NCBI GenBank assembly: GCA_025449115.1
Contig: JAHLKC010000007.1
Location: 186,001-250,000 of the forward strand
From: Chytridium lagenaria
Taxonomy: Eukaryota; Chytridiomycota; Chytridiomycetes; Chytridiales; Chytridiaceae
DNA: 64,000 nucleotides
Direction: 5' to 3'
Of the stretch, positions 29,639 through 41,387 are shown piece after piece. Each line of letters opens with the position of its first letter. Position 1 is the first letter of the stretch. The notes under the pieces were generated by a model. That model did no database searches. It was not told the origin of the DNA and saw nothing but the letters and a program-made list of their open reading frames with translations. The position numbers and the translations under genes were made by a program.

Positions 29639-29788
29639 TGTTGGGTTTTCACGTCGACTCTGATGTATTGTTTTTTAACTTTGGTTTATAAAAACGATAT
29701 ACGAGTTGAGAGGAAATGGAGACGAGACATCAAGCGCCATGACACTTTAAGTATTTTCCGATCACATAATGTTGGCCACATGGCAAAA

Positions 29789-29823
<35 letters not shown>

Positions 29824-31041
29824 CCGCTAACCCACAAAAAAGGCTCAACTATTATTCATCGAATGTTTCGTTTGTTGTTGGTGTTTATCGGACCTTTTGA
29901 CCGTGGCTGATGAAAGGCGGCCAGCTACGAGTACGACGCTGGTACTTTAAATCTACGAGTTGTCAACCATAAGGGCGATTGGACGCTCAACCAAGAAAGG
30001 CAAACGCGTTTCAGGTGCATCACGCCCCGTGTTGGCAAAAGAACTAACCAGCTTTCAACGTGAAGGTGACGCTAAAAGGGTGCAATACCGTGGTCCCAAA
30101 AAAAAACAGAGGCTTTACTACGGACACTTGGCGTTTCGCCGCGGATTTAATAAAGAGCAAAACGACATAATCATCCCTTCATCACTTACACCAATCATTG
30201 AAGACTAAACTGTGGCAACCACGCGCGCATCATACCCCAAAAAGGATTTTTTAGATCAAACAAGTTTAAGTTTTTTATGCAACAAACACGATGGCACACG
30301 AACCGCATATTCTATATTTCCAGAAATTCCCACAAAGTTTAATACATAACGCTGTGAAAATTGGGACAGAGGCACATATGTACGATAATTAAATTATGTG
30401 AATTATAACTCCTTCGTCTTTATATTAAATGAAAACGTGATATAGTCCAAATAATGTAACGCACAGAGGGCAGAATCACGTTGTGAGCGTAATAGCGGCC
30501 GGCACGAGAAGATTTGGCAAATGCAGGTGTAAAATGAAGTGAATTCTTTTTGTATCATTCTACTCACGCCCATGACTTTGGAGCTGCAAATAAGTGCGGG
30601 CCAACGCCGTCGAAATATAATTCTAGGTAAGCCTGTGTAAAAAACAAATCGGAGAAGGGTATATAATCGACAAAAATTATTAAGAAAGTAAGGTCCTTGC
30701 CGTCCGGATTAAAGATGACATAAAAGACAACACCTACAGTACGAGGTATATTCGTCTTATGGGAGAAAGGAACGACGTAGATGAAAAAAAAAAAGTATTG
30801 AGAAAAGCAAAGAATATCCTACATCATAAAGACAAGCAAATAGCATACATTTGGATGTTGGGGGAATAGCGAAACCCCGCAATCCAAGAAACACCCAACA
30901 TGAAAAAAAATAATCACTTCGTAAGAAGACAAGAAGAGAAGTGAAAGGATGTAGAAGACCTTCTACATAATAAAGAAATCTCTCACCCAAGGAAAAAGAA
31001 ATATATATAAAGAAGGGAAAGCGAATATTAATACAACTGCT
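29639..31041. other. Intergenic with long A-tract
   Basis: An A-run of about 32 at 29789-29820. A basic 82-codon plus frame (29960-30208, TTG start) is unsupported by domain or ATG. The remainder is AT-rich. Nothing else recognised. Confidence 0.5.
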
Positions 31042-32200
31042 TTAAGCCCTCTTCTTCTTCTTCCCACCATCCACAGCAGTCATCCCCAACTTTGCCCTAA
31101 GCGCCATCACCTCCCTCTCCCTTTCCACAGCTGCCATCAAAACAGTCGCACCCACCCCAACAAGCGGCACAGCAACGACAACGTAAATCAAAGCCCCCAA
31201 GATGCTTAAAACGCTCTTCCCCTTCACCGCTACAACCCAAAGCAAAAACGGTCGCCCCCAACGACACATTATCAATGGCCAAAAACACGGTCGTCCACAG
31301 GGTCTGCGGGGCAGTGGTCAAACGGCTTGACGAGGAAATCACCGAGGAGAGTGAACATGGCTTTCCCGTCTTCCGTAACGGTCGGGATAAAGTAAGGGAG
31401 GAAGGAGATGACGAGAAGGAAATGGCGAACAGTAAGTATGCCAGCAAAGAAATGATACACATTGATAGCAATCACCGAAGATTCATTGGAAGCCTTCATC
31501 GCATCTCCCTCAGCATCCCCTTTTTTCTCAAACACCATCGTGAACGGCCAGAACAACAAGATGGGAGCAAAAGTCGGGAACCATTGAAACACAACACCAT
31601 AGGTTTCATCAACGCCAGTGGTCCATGACTGATGAACAGGGAGAAGATGAGGAAAGCCACCGAGACAAAGGCTGTGGCGCGAATTTGGGAGGGACGTCCG
31701 AGTGGAGAGGGGAGTTGGGATCTTGGGTCTTTGCTAAAGGAGGAGAGGAGTTGACCGAGGGCCCATGGAGCCAACCAGAGAGCAGGGAAGGCGAGGGATG
31801 CGCCGAAAAGCTGCGAGGCGGTTCCAACGAAGATAGTGTGGAGGACGCCCCAAGAGAGAAGGGGAATGAATTTCGGTCCAAAGCGGGAGTCCTCGATGCT
31901 CATAGCGACAAAGGCGGCGACAAAGTAATCGAGGAGAGGGGAGGCGATAACATCCCAAAGACGAGGGGAGATGGCTTCTGAATTGACACGGGCTTCAGTA
32001 AAGAAGGCGGTGATGGCACACATGAGACCGTCGACTGCGGGAATGTCGACATGGATGTAGGTGGATTGAGTGGTGGGGTCCATGGTGTTGTTGCAATTGA
32101 TGGGGGGTGCGGGTTGCCAACTTTTAATGATAGGCATAATCCTGGAGCCTGTCAAAAGGGTGATGGCGATGGCGCCGGCGAGGATGATGAGAGACTTCAT
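31042..32200 (-). CDS. Multi-pass membrane protein, unknown function
   Basis: Begins MKSLIILAGAIAITLLTGSR, with a first hydrophobic helix, and continues through several more: LLDYFVAAFVAMSIED, FIPLLSWGVLHTIFVGTASQ, LAFPALWLAPWALGQL, ATAFVSVAFLIFSLFIS, FAPILLFWPFTMVF, YHFFAGILTVRHFLLVISFL, SILGALIYVVVAVPLVGVG. It ends in a Lys-rich KKKKRA. About eight membrane segments. Three 1-nt shifts (near 31610, 31290 and 31250) break an otherwise single-exon frame. The shape resembles fungal integral membrane cyclase-like or uncharacterised multi-pass families, but I cannot name it with confidence. Confidence 0.6.
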
Positions 32201-32640
32201 GGTGGGTGTGTGTGTAGTAGAGTGACGAGACTGAGCAGCAGAGGAGCGGAGTCTACTTTTCCTCGTTTTTTCAAAAGGCTTGAGGTGTGATTAAATTAAT
32301 TATTGAGATTTTTATTTTTGAAGACGCGTGACCGAATAATATCGCCAAAAATATGGAAAAACGCGAAACAAAAAAAAAGGAAGCTCAAACGCAAACGACT
32401 TTCTTGTTCAAAATCAGCCAACAGGGAGCATACCCATCCGAGACCCTCTATTATTTTAATTAATTTGAGATTCCAAAATGGCTTGCTTGTTGATGCATTA
32501 AGACGCAATCCGATACCTCCATCTTTTCAAAAAACACATGTTCGTACTTTCCTCTTAAAATACAGTTGGCCTTACCAAAGAGTTATGTATCACTACTCTC
32601 TGGTGGCATACCCTCCGTCCTAAACCTCTCTAATCCTAAT
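32201..32640. other. Intergenic
   Basis: Between the multi-pass gene start and the repeat-bearing end of the F-box gene. AT-rich; no gene seen. Confidence 0.5.
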
Positions 32641-35369
32641 TTAGCTGGCTCCGATGTACTCGGCACGGCACACTCTGCCCCCATTTCCCCCAACTCCCAA
32701 ACCAACCGGCTTTACACTATCAAGAGCAGGATTCCACCAATCTCCTCCGCCTGATTTTGTTGTCACAGAAGTTGAAGCACCAACCGCCCACTTGCCCCAA
32801 CTCCCAAACCAACCGGCTTCACACTATCAAGAGCAGGATTCCACCAATCTCCTCCGCCTGACTTTGTTGTCACAGAAGTTGAAGCACCAACCACTGCCAC
32901 TTGCCCAACTCCCAAACCAACCGGCTTCACACTATCAAGAGCAGGATTCCACCAATCTCCTCCGTCTGACTTTGTTGTCACAGAAGTTGATGCACCAACC
33001 ACTGCCCACTTGCCCCAACTCCCAAACCAACCGGCTTCACACTATCAAGAGCAGGATTCCACCAATCTCCTCCACCTGACTTTGTTGTCACAGAAGTTGA
33101 AGCACAACCACTGCCCCACTTGCCCCAACTCCCAAACCAACCGGCTTCACACTATCAAGAGCAGGATTCACCAATCTCCTCCGCCTGACTTTGTCGTTAC
33201 AGAAGTTGAATCATCATCCACTGTTCCAGCAACCCCAACCCCAGATCCAGCCACCATCCACCATCCCCACGTCTCTCCTTCCAATCTGTTTTTTTCGGCG
33301 GCGCCGGTTTGATATCCCCAAGAACTAACATTGCGGCTTCCGAAAACCCTGTAAAGACAGCATCAACTTTTACCCCATCCCACCGTTTAACAATCACCCC
33401 ACGTCCTGACTCCCAATGATCCGTTGAGCGCCTCACGAATCCAATTGAGGGATAGAACGCGTTCAAGAATCTTGGAATCGCGTCGAGTGTTGACGTGTAG
33501 GCAAATAGCGTCACAGGTAGAAGGTGTCGTAGTGAAGTTGGATTTCTCCAAGGCTGTGACGACTGCATCTATTTGATCAATTCCATGTAATGAACGGCGC
33601 CGAGGAGGTGAAGATCGGTGATGAGATATGGGATTGAAAGTTGCAAAAATCGCTCAACTATTGATGTCAATTTGAAGCGGATGCTTAAGGTCAAGAGATA
33701 CTGGCAGACGTAAAAGTCTTTATCTTTCAGCATATCGATCCAAACCAAGTCACAAAGGTCGAAAAGAGCCTTTGTCGCAGCCTCCCAGTCACATCTGTAA
33801 GACAGGGATTGCGCACAATGCTGCAAGGAGACGAGAGAAAACCATTTTTCAAAGGTCATATCAAAGGTGAAGATGTTGACACGAAACCATTCTGCTCGGT
33901 CTGCAAGACCATCATCGAGAACCACTAATTGGGCGGCATCGTGTGTTTTATATTTGTACCGAGGGCCTGAATGCGGTGGACTAAATTGACGGGATTCTCG
34001 AGCTGCGACAATCTTAGGGAGAGCGATGGCTTGCATATAGAACGCCAAATTGTTTCTTGCGGCCATTATCCAGGCTTGTTTGTCTAGCGACTCCACTTGA
34101 TCTCAGAGTCACGTAAAAGTGTCGTCAAGGTGTTCATATCAGCGTTTTGCAAAACCCGGTTTAAAACAATGTTAAGGGCATCCGTGGTCGTAATGTCAAA
34201 GGCTTGGGCGGTACTCAAGAGAAATGAAGGTGCCAAATCGCCACAGTGCGCGACCATTTCGAGGCAAGCTTGATGCGGCACAGCAGCTTTATCAATAAAC
34301 CCCTTCTCTAGCACGGTCAACACCATTCCAGCTTGATTTTTATTCAGACGGCTATTCTCTGATGCTGCACTCCTAGCTCAACCAACTTTGACTGCCAGCT
34401 CTGAGGTGTCTCTTCATTTAGCACGATTCCGACACCACGTGCGTGGTCAAAGATGTTTTGAACGATTTGGTCCTCGATATTAGGGTATCGTTTTGAAAAC
34501 TCAACGAGCATCTTGACGTCGGACCGTCGAGCAAACTCCATTAAGCAAGATTCAACGAGGAGCTTTAACCGTGGATGCGACGTTACAAAATCAAGCATCT
34601 CCACATCCGTAACATCTAAGATATTGTAAGGTGGTGTGTTTGGTGGATGCATCCCCTCAATTTCAAGAATGGTCTGGAGCATGGTACGGTCTTTTCTTAA
34701 AGTGCAAGCATGTGGCCATACCCTTCGACTCTCAATGACAGCAGAAAAAGTCAATCCGCTGTTCATCCCCAACGCACGAAACGCCACGGGAAAGCGGTTT
34801 GCAAAAAGGCACTATCCAACACCTTTGCGAGAAATCTACACTAGTAGGAGCACTCAACACTTTCTGCAGCGTTGTACCGGGCAAGAGATGAACAAGATCC
34901 ATAAAGGTCAAATACCGTATTGCAGACTCTGTACTAAAGATCTCGTTGTGTGGCCCGCAGTGGTCAATGAGGATCTGAAAGGCTTGCTTCCAAATATCGT
35001 AATGACGACAGAATGAAGCGAATCGTTGCACCTTTGACAGAGAGCACTCAGTCGCACCTCTTTTCCTGCAACTCCCGACCGTCACTTGTCCCATAAGGAT
35101 ATTGATGAGCTTGGAAGTGTCCTCGAATCTATTGAGCTTGAGACATCGGCAATGTAAAGAGGATCATTGAGCTTTCCTGTTTCAATGAGTCGATGGATGT
35201 CTTTTCGTTGATGACTGCAGTGGTTGACAACAAAGGCAAATGACGCGAGAAATGACTTGAAGATGGTATGAAAGTGTTTTGAGACTTGGGTAACAACGAC
35301 GAGGTCAGAGTATCCAAGGTGAAGACCGATGCGTTCGTCAACCTCGACGGAGAGATCAATGAGCTTCAT
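32641..35369 (-). CDS. F-box-like helical protein with C-terminal 37-residue repeats
   Basis: Start MKLIDLSVEVDERIGLHLGY followed by DLVVVTQVSKHFHTIF, an F-box-like N-terminus. Helical segments with no clear named repeat follow (VQRFASFCRHYDIWKQAFQI, AIRYLTFMDLVHLLPGTTLQ, DALNIVLNRVLQNADMNTLT, WEAATKALFDLCDLVWIDML). Six or more frame breaks occur (near 35140, 34820, 34345, 34090, 33570 and 33225), mostly one base. On this strand the 111-bp repeat at 32690-33240 reads as about five copies of WWNPALDSVKPVGLGVG and TSVTTKSGGG, ending GRVCRAEYIGAS and TAA at 32641. This end is less certain, because the plus strand is also open through the repeat. Likely a ubiquitin-ligase adaptor by domain logic, which is inference. 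Confidence 0.5.
32690..33240. repeat. 111-bp minisatellite, about five copies
   Basis: Units begin at about 32696, 32803, 32911, 33021 and 33131 (CCCAAACCAACCGGCTTCAC). Observed spacing is 107-110 nt; the differences are missing bases in C and A runs, so the ancestral unit is probably 111 nt (37 codons). Plus-strand reading: PTPKPTGFTLSRAGFHQSPP, preceded by an ATG at 32654. Minus-strand reading: DWWNPALDSVKPVGLGVG, continuing the F-box gene. Confidence 0.9.
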
Positions 35370-35747
35370 GGATGCTAATTATATATGGAGGAAAGTTGAG
35401 TGGCGTTTTACAAGAGGTCCACAAATTTGAAAAAGTCGTGGTTGAAAATATAGAGGCAATCCTTTATTCCTGGAATCATATCAACCGAATAACCGTCTAC
35501 AAAACTGAAAGGAAAAAAAGTCCAACATTCACACCCCACAAGTCACCGAGCGAAAATGATTATTATATGGAAAAGGAAAAGATAAAGTAAAAAGAAAAGT
35601 AAAAAGAAAAGAAAAAGGAACCGGTAAAGATTAAAAAGCGACCCGCAAACACATCGCAGTAACCAAAAACGATACTCTCAAAGTAGAGGCTGGAAGTCAT
35701 GATGGAGCAAAAACACGGCGCTGAAAAGAAAAAATAAACAACCACGT
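35370..35747. other. Intergenic
   Basis: Promoter side of the F-box gene and 3' side of the phosphoesterase gene, with AAAAGAAAAG runs near 35585-35620. No gene seen. Confidence 0.55.
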
Positions 35748-37648
35748 TTACACCATCATCAACAAAACGACGGCCATCACGCCCATCCCACCAACAACAG
35801 TCTTTGACGCGGTAGAGACGACGAGGTTTGGTTTTATGGTTTTGGGGATGTACAGGGCTGAAGTGATAATGGGTTTGGATGAGGTGATGACGGTGGAGGT
35901 GGGTGCAGAGGTGGAGATGGTAGCGACGGTGGTGGAAGCGGCGAAGGTAGAGGTTGAAGATGGGGAGGATGAGGTGTTGGTGGTTTTTGTCTCTTGGGAA
36001 GTGGTTGGCTCTGTTATGGTCGTGGTGGTGGTTGGCTCTGCAATGGTGGTGGTGGTGGTGGTTGTATCTGCTGTGGTTGTGGTGGTGGGGGCAGTAGTGG
36101 TCTCAGGCGTGGTAGTGGTGGTCTCAGGTACATCAATAGAGGTAGGCGCCGTCGTCGTTTCGACGACAGTGTAACAGTCTCCGTAGTCTCAACAGCTGTC
36201 GTCACGATGGCGGTTGTGGCCACAGTTGTTGTAGACGCACCCCTTGTGGTGGTAGCCGCGACAGTGGTCGTTGACTTGACAGCAGGGACACATTTAAGAG
36301 GCATCACTTTGTAATCCGAGTCGATAGGGATACCGAGGGTGTACTGAATGGTGTTGTAGATGTCGGCATGGGTGTAAGGGGTTTTGTCGATGGTATTGGG
36401 GGTGACACCTGAACGAGGAGGATGGTGTAGAGAGGGGAGCTAGATATAAAGACGGCCCGTTAATAAAAAGAAAGAGAAATGAAGCCAACAACATAACAGG
36501 AGAGAAAATGTTTGACGAAAGTGAAGCCAAGAACATAACAGGAACATTTTAAAGAGAAAATGTTGAAAATGTTTGAAAAGAAATAAGAATAAGAATACCC
36601 AAAGAGAAAATGTTGAAAAGATAATGAGAATACACACAAAAGAAATAAAGAAATTTACCTCTCCGTCTTTGCTTTATCAAACGTCACCACAAAAGTTGTC
36701 CTCTCATACCCCATTTTCCCAACTCTCCTCTCCAAAAACTCCTTCAACCAAGCCTCAACCCCCTCTAATCCCAATACCCCACTTTTTGTCAACCCAGGCA
36801 CATAATAATTGTACCTAGCGACGAACCCATTCTCCTCATTCACGAAAAGTTGATTTGAATTAACCACCTTGATGCAACGAAGCGGGGCCCATACGCGGGA
36901 AGTGATGGTGGAGAGGGAGATGAAGGGGTTGGTGCGACGAAGGTAGGTGCCAGAGGGGTCAGTAGAGACGGGGGAGCAGGAACCGGGGAAGGAGTCGTAG
37001 TAAGCGCCTGAATGAATAAAAAGTGAGTTTGGGACTCTCATGAATATGTGTGGTCTCTTGTCACCTCGAAAAAAAACAAACTGATTTATAAAATGTAAAG
37101 ACTCACGCCATTCCATTGACCTCTGTTCCAGTTTTTCCACAATGGTTCGCTTGTGCATCACCGTCACCACGTTGTCGTTCGTGACGCCAAAGGTCTCGCC
37201 CGACAACAGTGTGAGATGATTCGGGAGGGTTGCGGACGGGACAAGGGGGGTAAGAGAGGGAGGAGAAGACCTTGTGATGGGAGGGTTGTATTGAAGTAGG
37301 TGGACGTCTGGTTAAGTTTTTTTTTTTTGGTTCAACATGGTGGGAAAAAGTTGGTTGTTAGCTAAAAAGGGGAACGAGCTTTGAAAAGAAAAAGTAGAAG
37401 GTTTGAACGAAAGCAAATAAAGAGTTACCATAACAGTCTCATAATCCAACGACGACAACACAATCAAAAAAGTGTTATCAGCGGGTGCCTTCCCTCCAGG
37501 ACTTTTAAAAAAAACAAGTAGTCCATGATCAGTCCAACGCTCGTCTTCAAACATAATAAAAGGCTTCTCACCATTCCTTTTCCCATTTCACAGTCGCAGA
37601 TACGGTGGACGCAGCCGCAATGAGCGCAATGATGGAAAGGAGACGCAT
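35748..37648 (-). CDS. GPI-anchored phosphoesterase (acid phosphatase/phospholipase C-like, PF04185 type)
   Basis: Start MRLLSIIALIAAASTVSATV, a signal peptide. The protein runs through several short introns: FEDERWTDHGLLVFFK, DNTFLIVLSSLDYETV, LLSGETFGVTNDNVVTV, VEKLEQRSMEW, AYYDSFPGSC, VARYNYYVPGLTKSGVLG, AWLKEFLERRVGKMGYERTT, FVVTFDKA, then TPYTHADIYNTIQYTLGIP. This order (SGDT/FGV block, disulphide Cys, asparagine/tyrosine-rich centre, VVTFDE-like motif, THY/HAD near the end) is that of fungal secreted phosphoesterases. The expected VVTFDE reads VVTFDK here. A long Thr/Val/Ser-rich stalk (35850-36270) precedes a hydrophobic end (VVGGMGVMAVVLLMMV), as for GPI anchoring. A shift near 36160 interrupts the stalk. 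Role: extracellular phosphate scavenging, inferred. Confidence 0.7.
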
Positions 37649-38726
37649 GGTTGTTGGTTGTATGCAGAGAATGGTGAGGAGAAAATAAAAAAAAGGAAAC
37701 GATGAGGTCGGATGGACCGAATGGATAGTGTTTTTTAATAGGTTTGAGAATGAGGTTCGATCAGATTGAAGTTGAGTTCACAACGACACAAGAAAAACAA
37801 GGAGCGTAGACAACAACCCGTTTTAATTTGAAAAATGAAGGGAGAGAAAAAATGAGGGCAAAATCAAGGCCGTTTTTTGTTGAAATGAAATTATTTACAT
37901 AATGGCTTTTTACTCTGCCCCCTCTCGCGCCTTAATTCAACTGATAAAAAAGAGTTAAGTTTACGGTATGACATACCTGGGCATCGAGAAATCACGGTAT
38001 GCATGTCATACCTTGGGGCTGCCTTTTTGAAAGAACCCAGTTGGTAGCGCATGGCCCCCGCCCCCGACCCACCGAAATTCCAAGACCTTTCTTTGAGATT
38101 CTTTTGTTCTTTGTGGCCGTCATAGGCGCTGAGCCTTTATTTTAAATCCAAGTCATAATGATAAAACGGCCCTTATAAATACGATATGGGTTGCGCCCCT
38201 TACAATATTACGGCTCGCTGGCTCCGCTTATCAACAAGCGACAAGACAAGTCCTGAAAAGACGTCATCAACTGAGCCCACTAACAGATAAAATAACAAGA
38301 CGCAATAATGACCTTGTTCTCTTTATGCTCTTTACAAAACACAAATTAGTCTACTCTCTATACAAAAACAGCGCAGAGCGAAACCGTAAACGTCCGTCTA
38401 TATTATTTTTTTTTGTAAAAAAAAATGGGACGTTTTTCAAACGAAATGTTGAATCGCATGAAAAAGAAAAGGGAAATATATCCTTTCAAGAATTAAAAGG
38501 AGAGACACTGATTTTTTGTTCGCTAATGCGAAAAAAAAGAAAATGAGAAAAATGGGAACTGAGAGAGCGATAAGCGTTTACTTCTTGAAAAGGAATGGGA
38601 CTTGAGAATGGGATATTCTGAGGGAAAAAAACGGAAAAAAAAAATGGAAAAAAAAAAAAAAAAAAAAAAAAAGTATTGACAATCCCAAAAAGATCGACAA
38701 TTTTTAAAAAAGGAAAAGGGTCTGGT
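37649..38726. other. Intergenic
   Basis: Over 1 kb without recognised genes. It contains a GC-rich GGTATGACATACC region near 37965-38010, A-runs at 38636-38672 and small Lys-rich frames. No coding support. Confidence 0.5.
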
Positions 38727-39844
38727 TTAAGCCATCACAAACACACCAGCAACAAACCCAAACTGCACCAAAGAAGCCTCCAACAACGCTCTTGATGCCA
38801 GCACTCTTGACTAAGAGTGACCCATCATCCGACTTTTTAGCGTACACGGGAGTGGTGGTAGGAACAAACAACCGGGGCCTTGGAGGTGGTGACGATGGCG
38901 GGGGGAACACCGTACACGGAGGTGGTAGTGACGACGGCCTTGCAGAGGTCTTGGTGGTTTCGTCACAGGGAGTGGTGACTGGAGCAGAGGCGGTGGAGGT
39001 CACGGGAGGCTTGCTGGTGGCGCTGGTGACGGGAGCAGAGGCGGTGGAGGTCACGGGGGGCTTGCCGTAGGTGACGGTGGTGGCGCTGGTGACTGGAGCA
39101 GAGGCCGTAGCAGTGGTCGCAGTGGAGCAAGGGGTCTTGGTGGAGGCAGTCTCGGTACCAGTGACGGGAGCAGAGGCCGTAGCAGTGGTCGCAGTGGAGC
39201 AAGGGGTCTTGGTGGAGGCAGTCTCGGTACCAGTGACGGGAGCAGAGCCGTAGCAGTGGTAGCAGTGGAGCAAGGGGTCTTGGTGGAGGCAGTCTCGGTA
39301 CCAGTGACGGGAGCAGAGCCGTAGCAGTGGTAGCAGTGGAGCAAGGGTAGAGGAGGTGGCAGGCGCGCTGGCAGTAGCAGTAGAGGTAGAGCAGGGGTCT
39401 TGGTGCTCTCAGTCACGGGGGCCGAAGCAGTTGCAGTGGTAGCAGTGGAGCAAGGGGTAGTGGAGGTGGCAGGCGCGCTGGCAGTAGCAGTAGAGTAGAG
39501 CAGGGGGTCTTGGTGCTCTCAGTCACGGGAGCAGAGGCCGTAGCAGTGGTAGCAGTGGAGCAAGGGGTAGAGGAGGTGGCAGGCGCGCTGGCAGTAGCAG
39601 TAGAGGTAGAGCAGGGGGTCTTGGTGCTCTCAGTAACGGGGGCCGAAGCGGTTGCAGTGGTAGAGCAAGGGGTGGAAGTAGCAACTGCAGTGGCGGTAGA
39701 GCAAGGAGTAGACGTAGCAACAGTGGTGGTAGAGCAAGGAGTGGAAGTGTGCTTGCTTTGCTCAACTTGTTCACCGTTGACGATGGCGATAGCGCAGGCA
39801 AGGAGGGCGACTAAAGCCTTGATGCGGGATGAGGATGCGATCAT
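38727..39844 (-). CDS. Secreted Thr/Cys-rich repeat protein with GPI-like tail
   Basis: Start MIASSSRIKALVALLACAIA, a signal peptide, then STPCSTTTVATSTPCSTAT and many repeats of the type APVTESTKTPCST, ATASAPATSSTPCST and ETASTKTPCSTATTATASAP. Near the end a Pro-rich part (SSLPPPCTVFPPPSSPPP) precedes SAGIKSVV and a hydrophobic tail ending GVFVMA and TAA at 38727-38729, consistent with a GPI anchor. Several frame shifts lie within the repeats (near 39250, 39345, 39495). The composition is that of an O-glycosylated, disulphide-linked wall or mucin-like protein. A TATA-like element is near 39940, about 95 nt upstream. The long plus-strand Val/Ala-rich ORFs opposite are shadows. Confidence 0.7.
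39102..39318. repeat. 72-bp coding tandem repeat, three copies
   Basis: Three adjacent near-identical 72-nt units inside the Thr/Cys-rich gene (about 39102, 39174 and 39246), each encoding 24 residues including TKTPCST. The third has lost a base or two. A second repeat class of about 110 nt occurs at 39345-39640. Confidence 0.8.
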
Positions 39845-40423
39845 TTTGATAATCTAGCAGTGATATTCTAAGGATCTAAGAAGAAGAATAATAATAATGT
39901 TGTAGTAGTGAGAGGTTAGGTAGGGGTGAGGGGTGTTATATTTATATACGTTTTATTTTTTTTAATTACATATAGTTGTTTTTTTGCATATTATTTATTT
40001 ATTTATTATTACATGTTTAAAAAAAGATAGAAACGAGGCTTGCATTCTACTAATTAATTAATAAAATGAAATCCATCGGAAATATATTAAAAAGTAAATT
40101 TAATTTAAATATTTTTCAATAAACACAGGAAAAAAGATATACTCGGAAAGAGGCAATTAAATATTTATTTAAACTATTAATGAATAATAATATTTATAAA
40201 ACAAAAGAACTTTCCTATTTTATGTACAAAAAATTAAATTTTGGTGACTTGGCAGTATGTTGTCTTGACGGATACCACCTCTAAACTGGTGTAATCCTTG
40301 TGTTTTGCCTTGTTTTTTTGTCTGCCTTAATAATATTTATAATAAATATGTATATATGTGCGAAAACAGGTTTGGATATACGCCAACTGTTGAGATGGTC
40401 TGTGACTCTGTGCTAGCGACTTG
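39845..40423. other. Intergenic, very AT-rich
   Basis: Promoter of the Thr/Cys-rich gene, then TTTATTTATT-rich sequence leading to the Helitron fragment. No gene seen. Confidence 0.55.
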
Positions 40424-40678
40424 TTAATGGCCAAAGCGTATGCGAGTTTTTATGGGCTGTAATAAACGACCCTCATTTAAGATCAAAGACGTGGTTTCGT
40501 TTCGTAATTGCAGCTTGTAACAGTAGTACTCGCGACTTGTAATCTTCTTATTTTGGCGGTTCTTCACGTCGAGAGACCACCCTTGCTCGTGAGGAAAACA
40601 TAGCAGATATTGCATCAAATCGTATGGGCCTAAAACCTCTGATGTTGTTTGAAATAATATGACCATGACGTACGACAC
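40424..40678 (-). mobile_element. Helitron fragment (Helitron-like N-terminal domain)
   Basis: An 84-codon minus frame reads YDLMQYLLCFPHEQGWSLDV, then KKITSREYYCYKLQLRNE and LNEGRLLQ. This is the conserved run of Helitron Rep/helicase proteins between the YPLLFPxGexGW motif and the EYYAYRLQxR...GRLFQQY motif. It breaks off after GRLLQ where the family continues FQQYxVDxY, and no Rep HUH motif or helicase motifs are found nearby. It is therefore a short remnant. It lies 0.7 kb from the Fanzor relic at 41388-41990, on the opposite strand. Confidence 0.7.
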
Positions 40679-41387
40679 CGTTATTTTTTTTAATATAATT
40701 TATTTAAAATAACTCGGTAATATAGGGCCCGATGAGGCGGTGGGCCGTTTCTGAAACAATATTTATTATTAATTTTATTTATTTATTAATTTATTAATTT
40801 ATTTATGTATTAATTATTAGGGATGGGGACTGTGGATGTTTGGAAACACAGTCAAGGGATGCGCCTTGATGATGATCGATGCAAAGGAATCAAGGAGCAT
40901 GTGGGAAGACGGCTCTATTCTCACACATACATAGTAAAAAGAGAACAACAAGTGATTCAATGCTTAAATTTAGAGCATATGCAAAAATATGCTTCTGCAT
41001 GATACGACGTTAGCGACTCCCATGAAGCCAGCTGCTCTAAAAATAATGAGATATTCTTGCGCACACACAACGAGATACGATTCAATCTTATCGTCATGCC
41101 GTTTTATTGAATAAAAGAATACAGTAGTAGATAACATTTATTTAATATGGGCCGGGCTACCTAGTATGCCATTTTCATGGCCCGCAAAAGCTTTCTCGCC
41201 CAGCATCTGGTGAGGGCGACAGCCGCGAATGGCACAACGAGGCTGGCCACGGCGTTCATAGGCCTGTTAGCGAAGAGGTAATACCTAGACAGTTTAAGTG
41301 ATATCTGTACATGACAGCTGACTTTGGGTTTTAAATCTTCCATATTTTTGTTAAAAACAGGTGAAGATGGTGTGAGAAAATATCCCG
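40679..41387. other. AT-rich gap between Helitron and Fanzor relics
   Basis: Contains TTTATTTATTAATTTATT tracts and a short minus ORF (41161-41403) without a recognisable domain. I searched for a RuvC-I DPG-like motif on the plus strand and saw none. Confidence 0.5.

Noticed and set aside
29960..30208. Basic 82-codon ORF on plus strand
   Set aside because: Starts at TTG, no domain, no splice or promoter support.
32690..33240. CRISPR-like array
   Set aside because: The units are contiguous 111-bp copies without unique spacers, in a eukaryotic coding context.
35836..36314. Val/Gly-rich plus-strand ORFs
   Set aside because: Shadow of the Thr-rich stalk of the minus-strand phosphoesterase (ACC/ACA codons read as GGT/TGT).
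39510..39857. AVAVVAVEQGV-type plus-strand repeat ORF
   Set aside because: Reverse-strand shadow of the Thr/Cys-rich secreted protein, which has a signal peptide and GPI-like tail.
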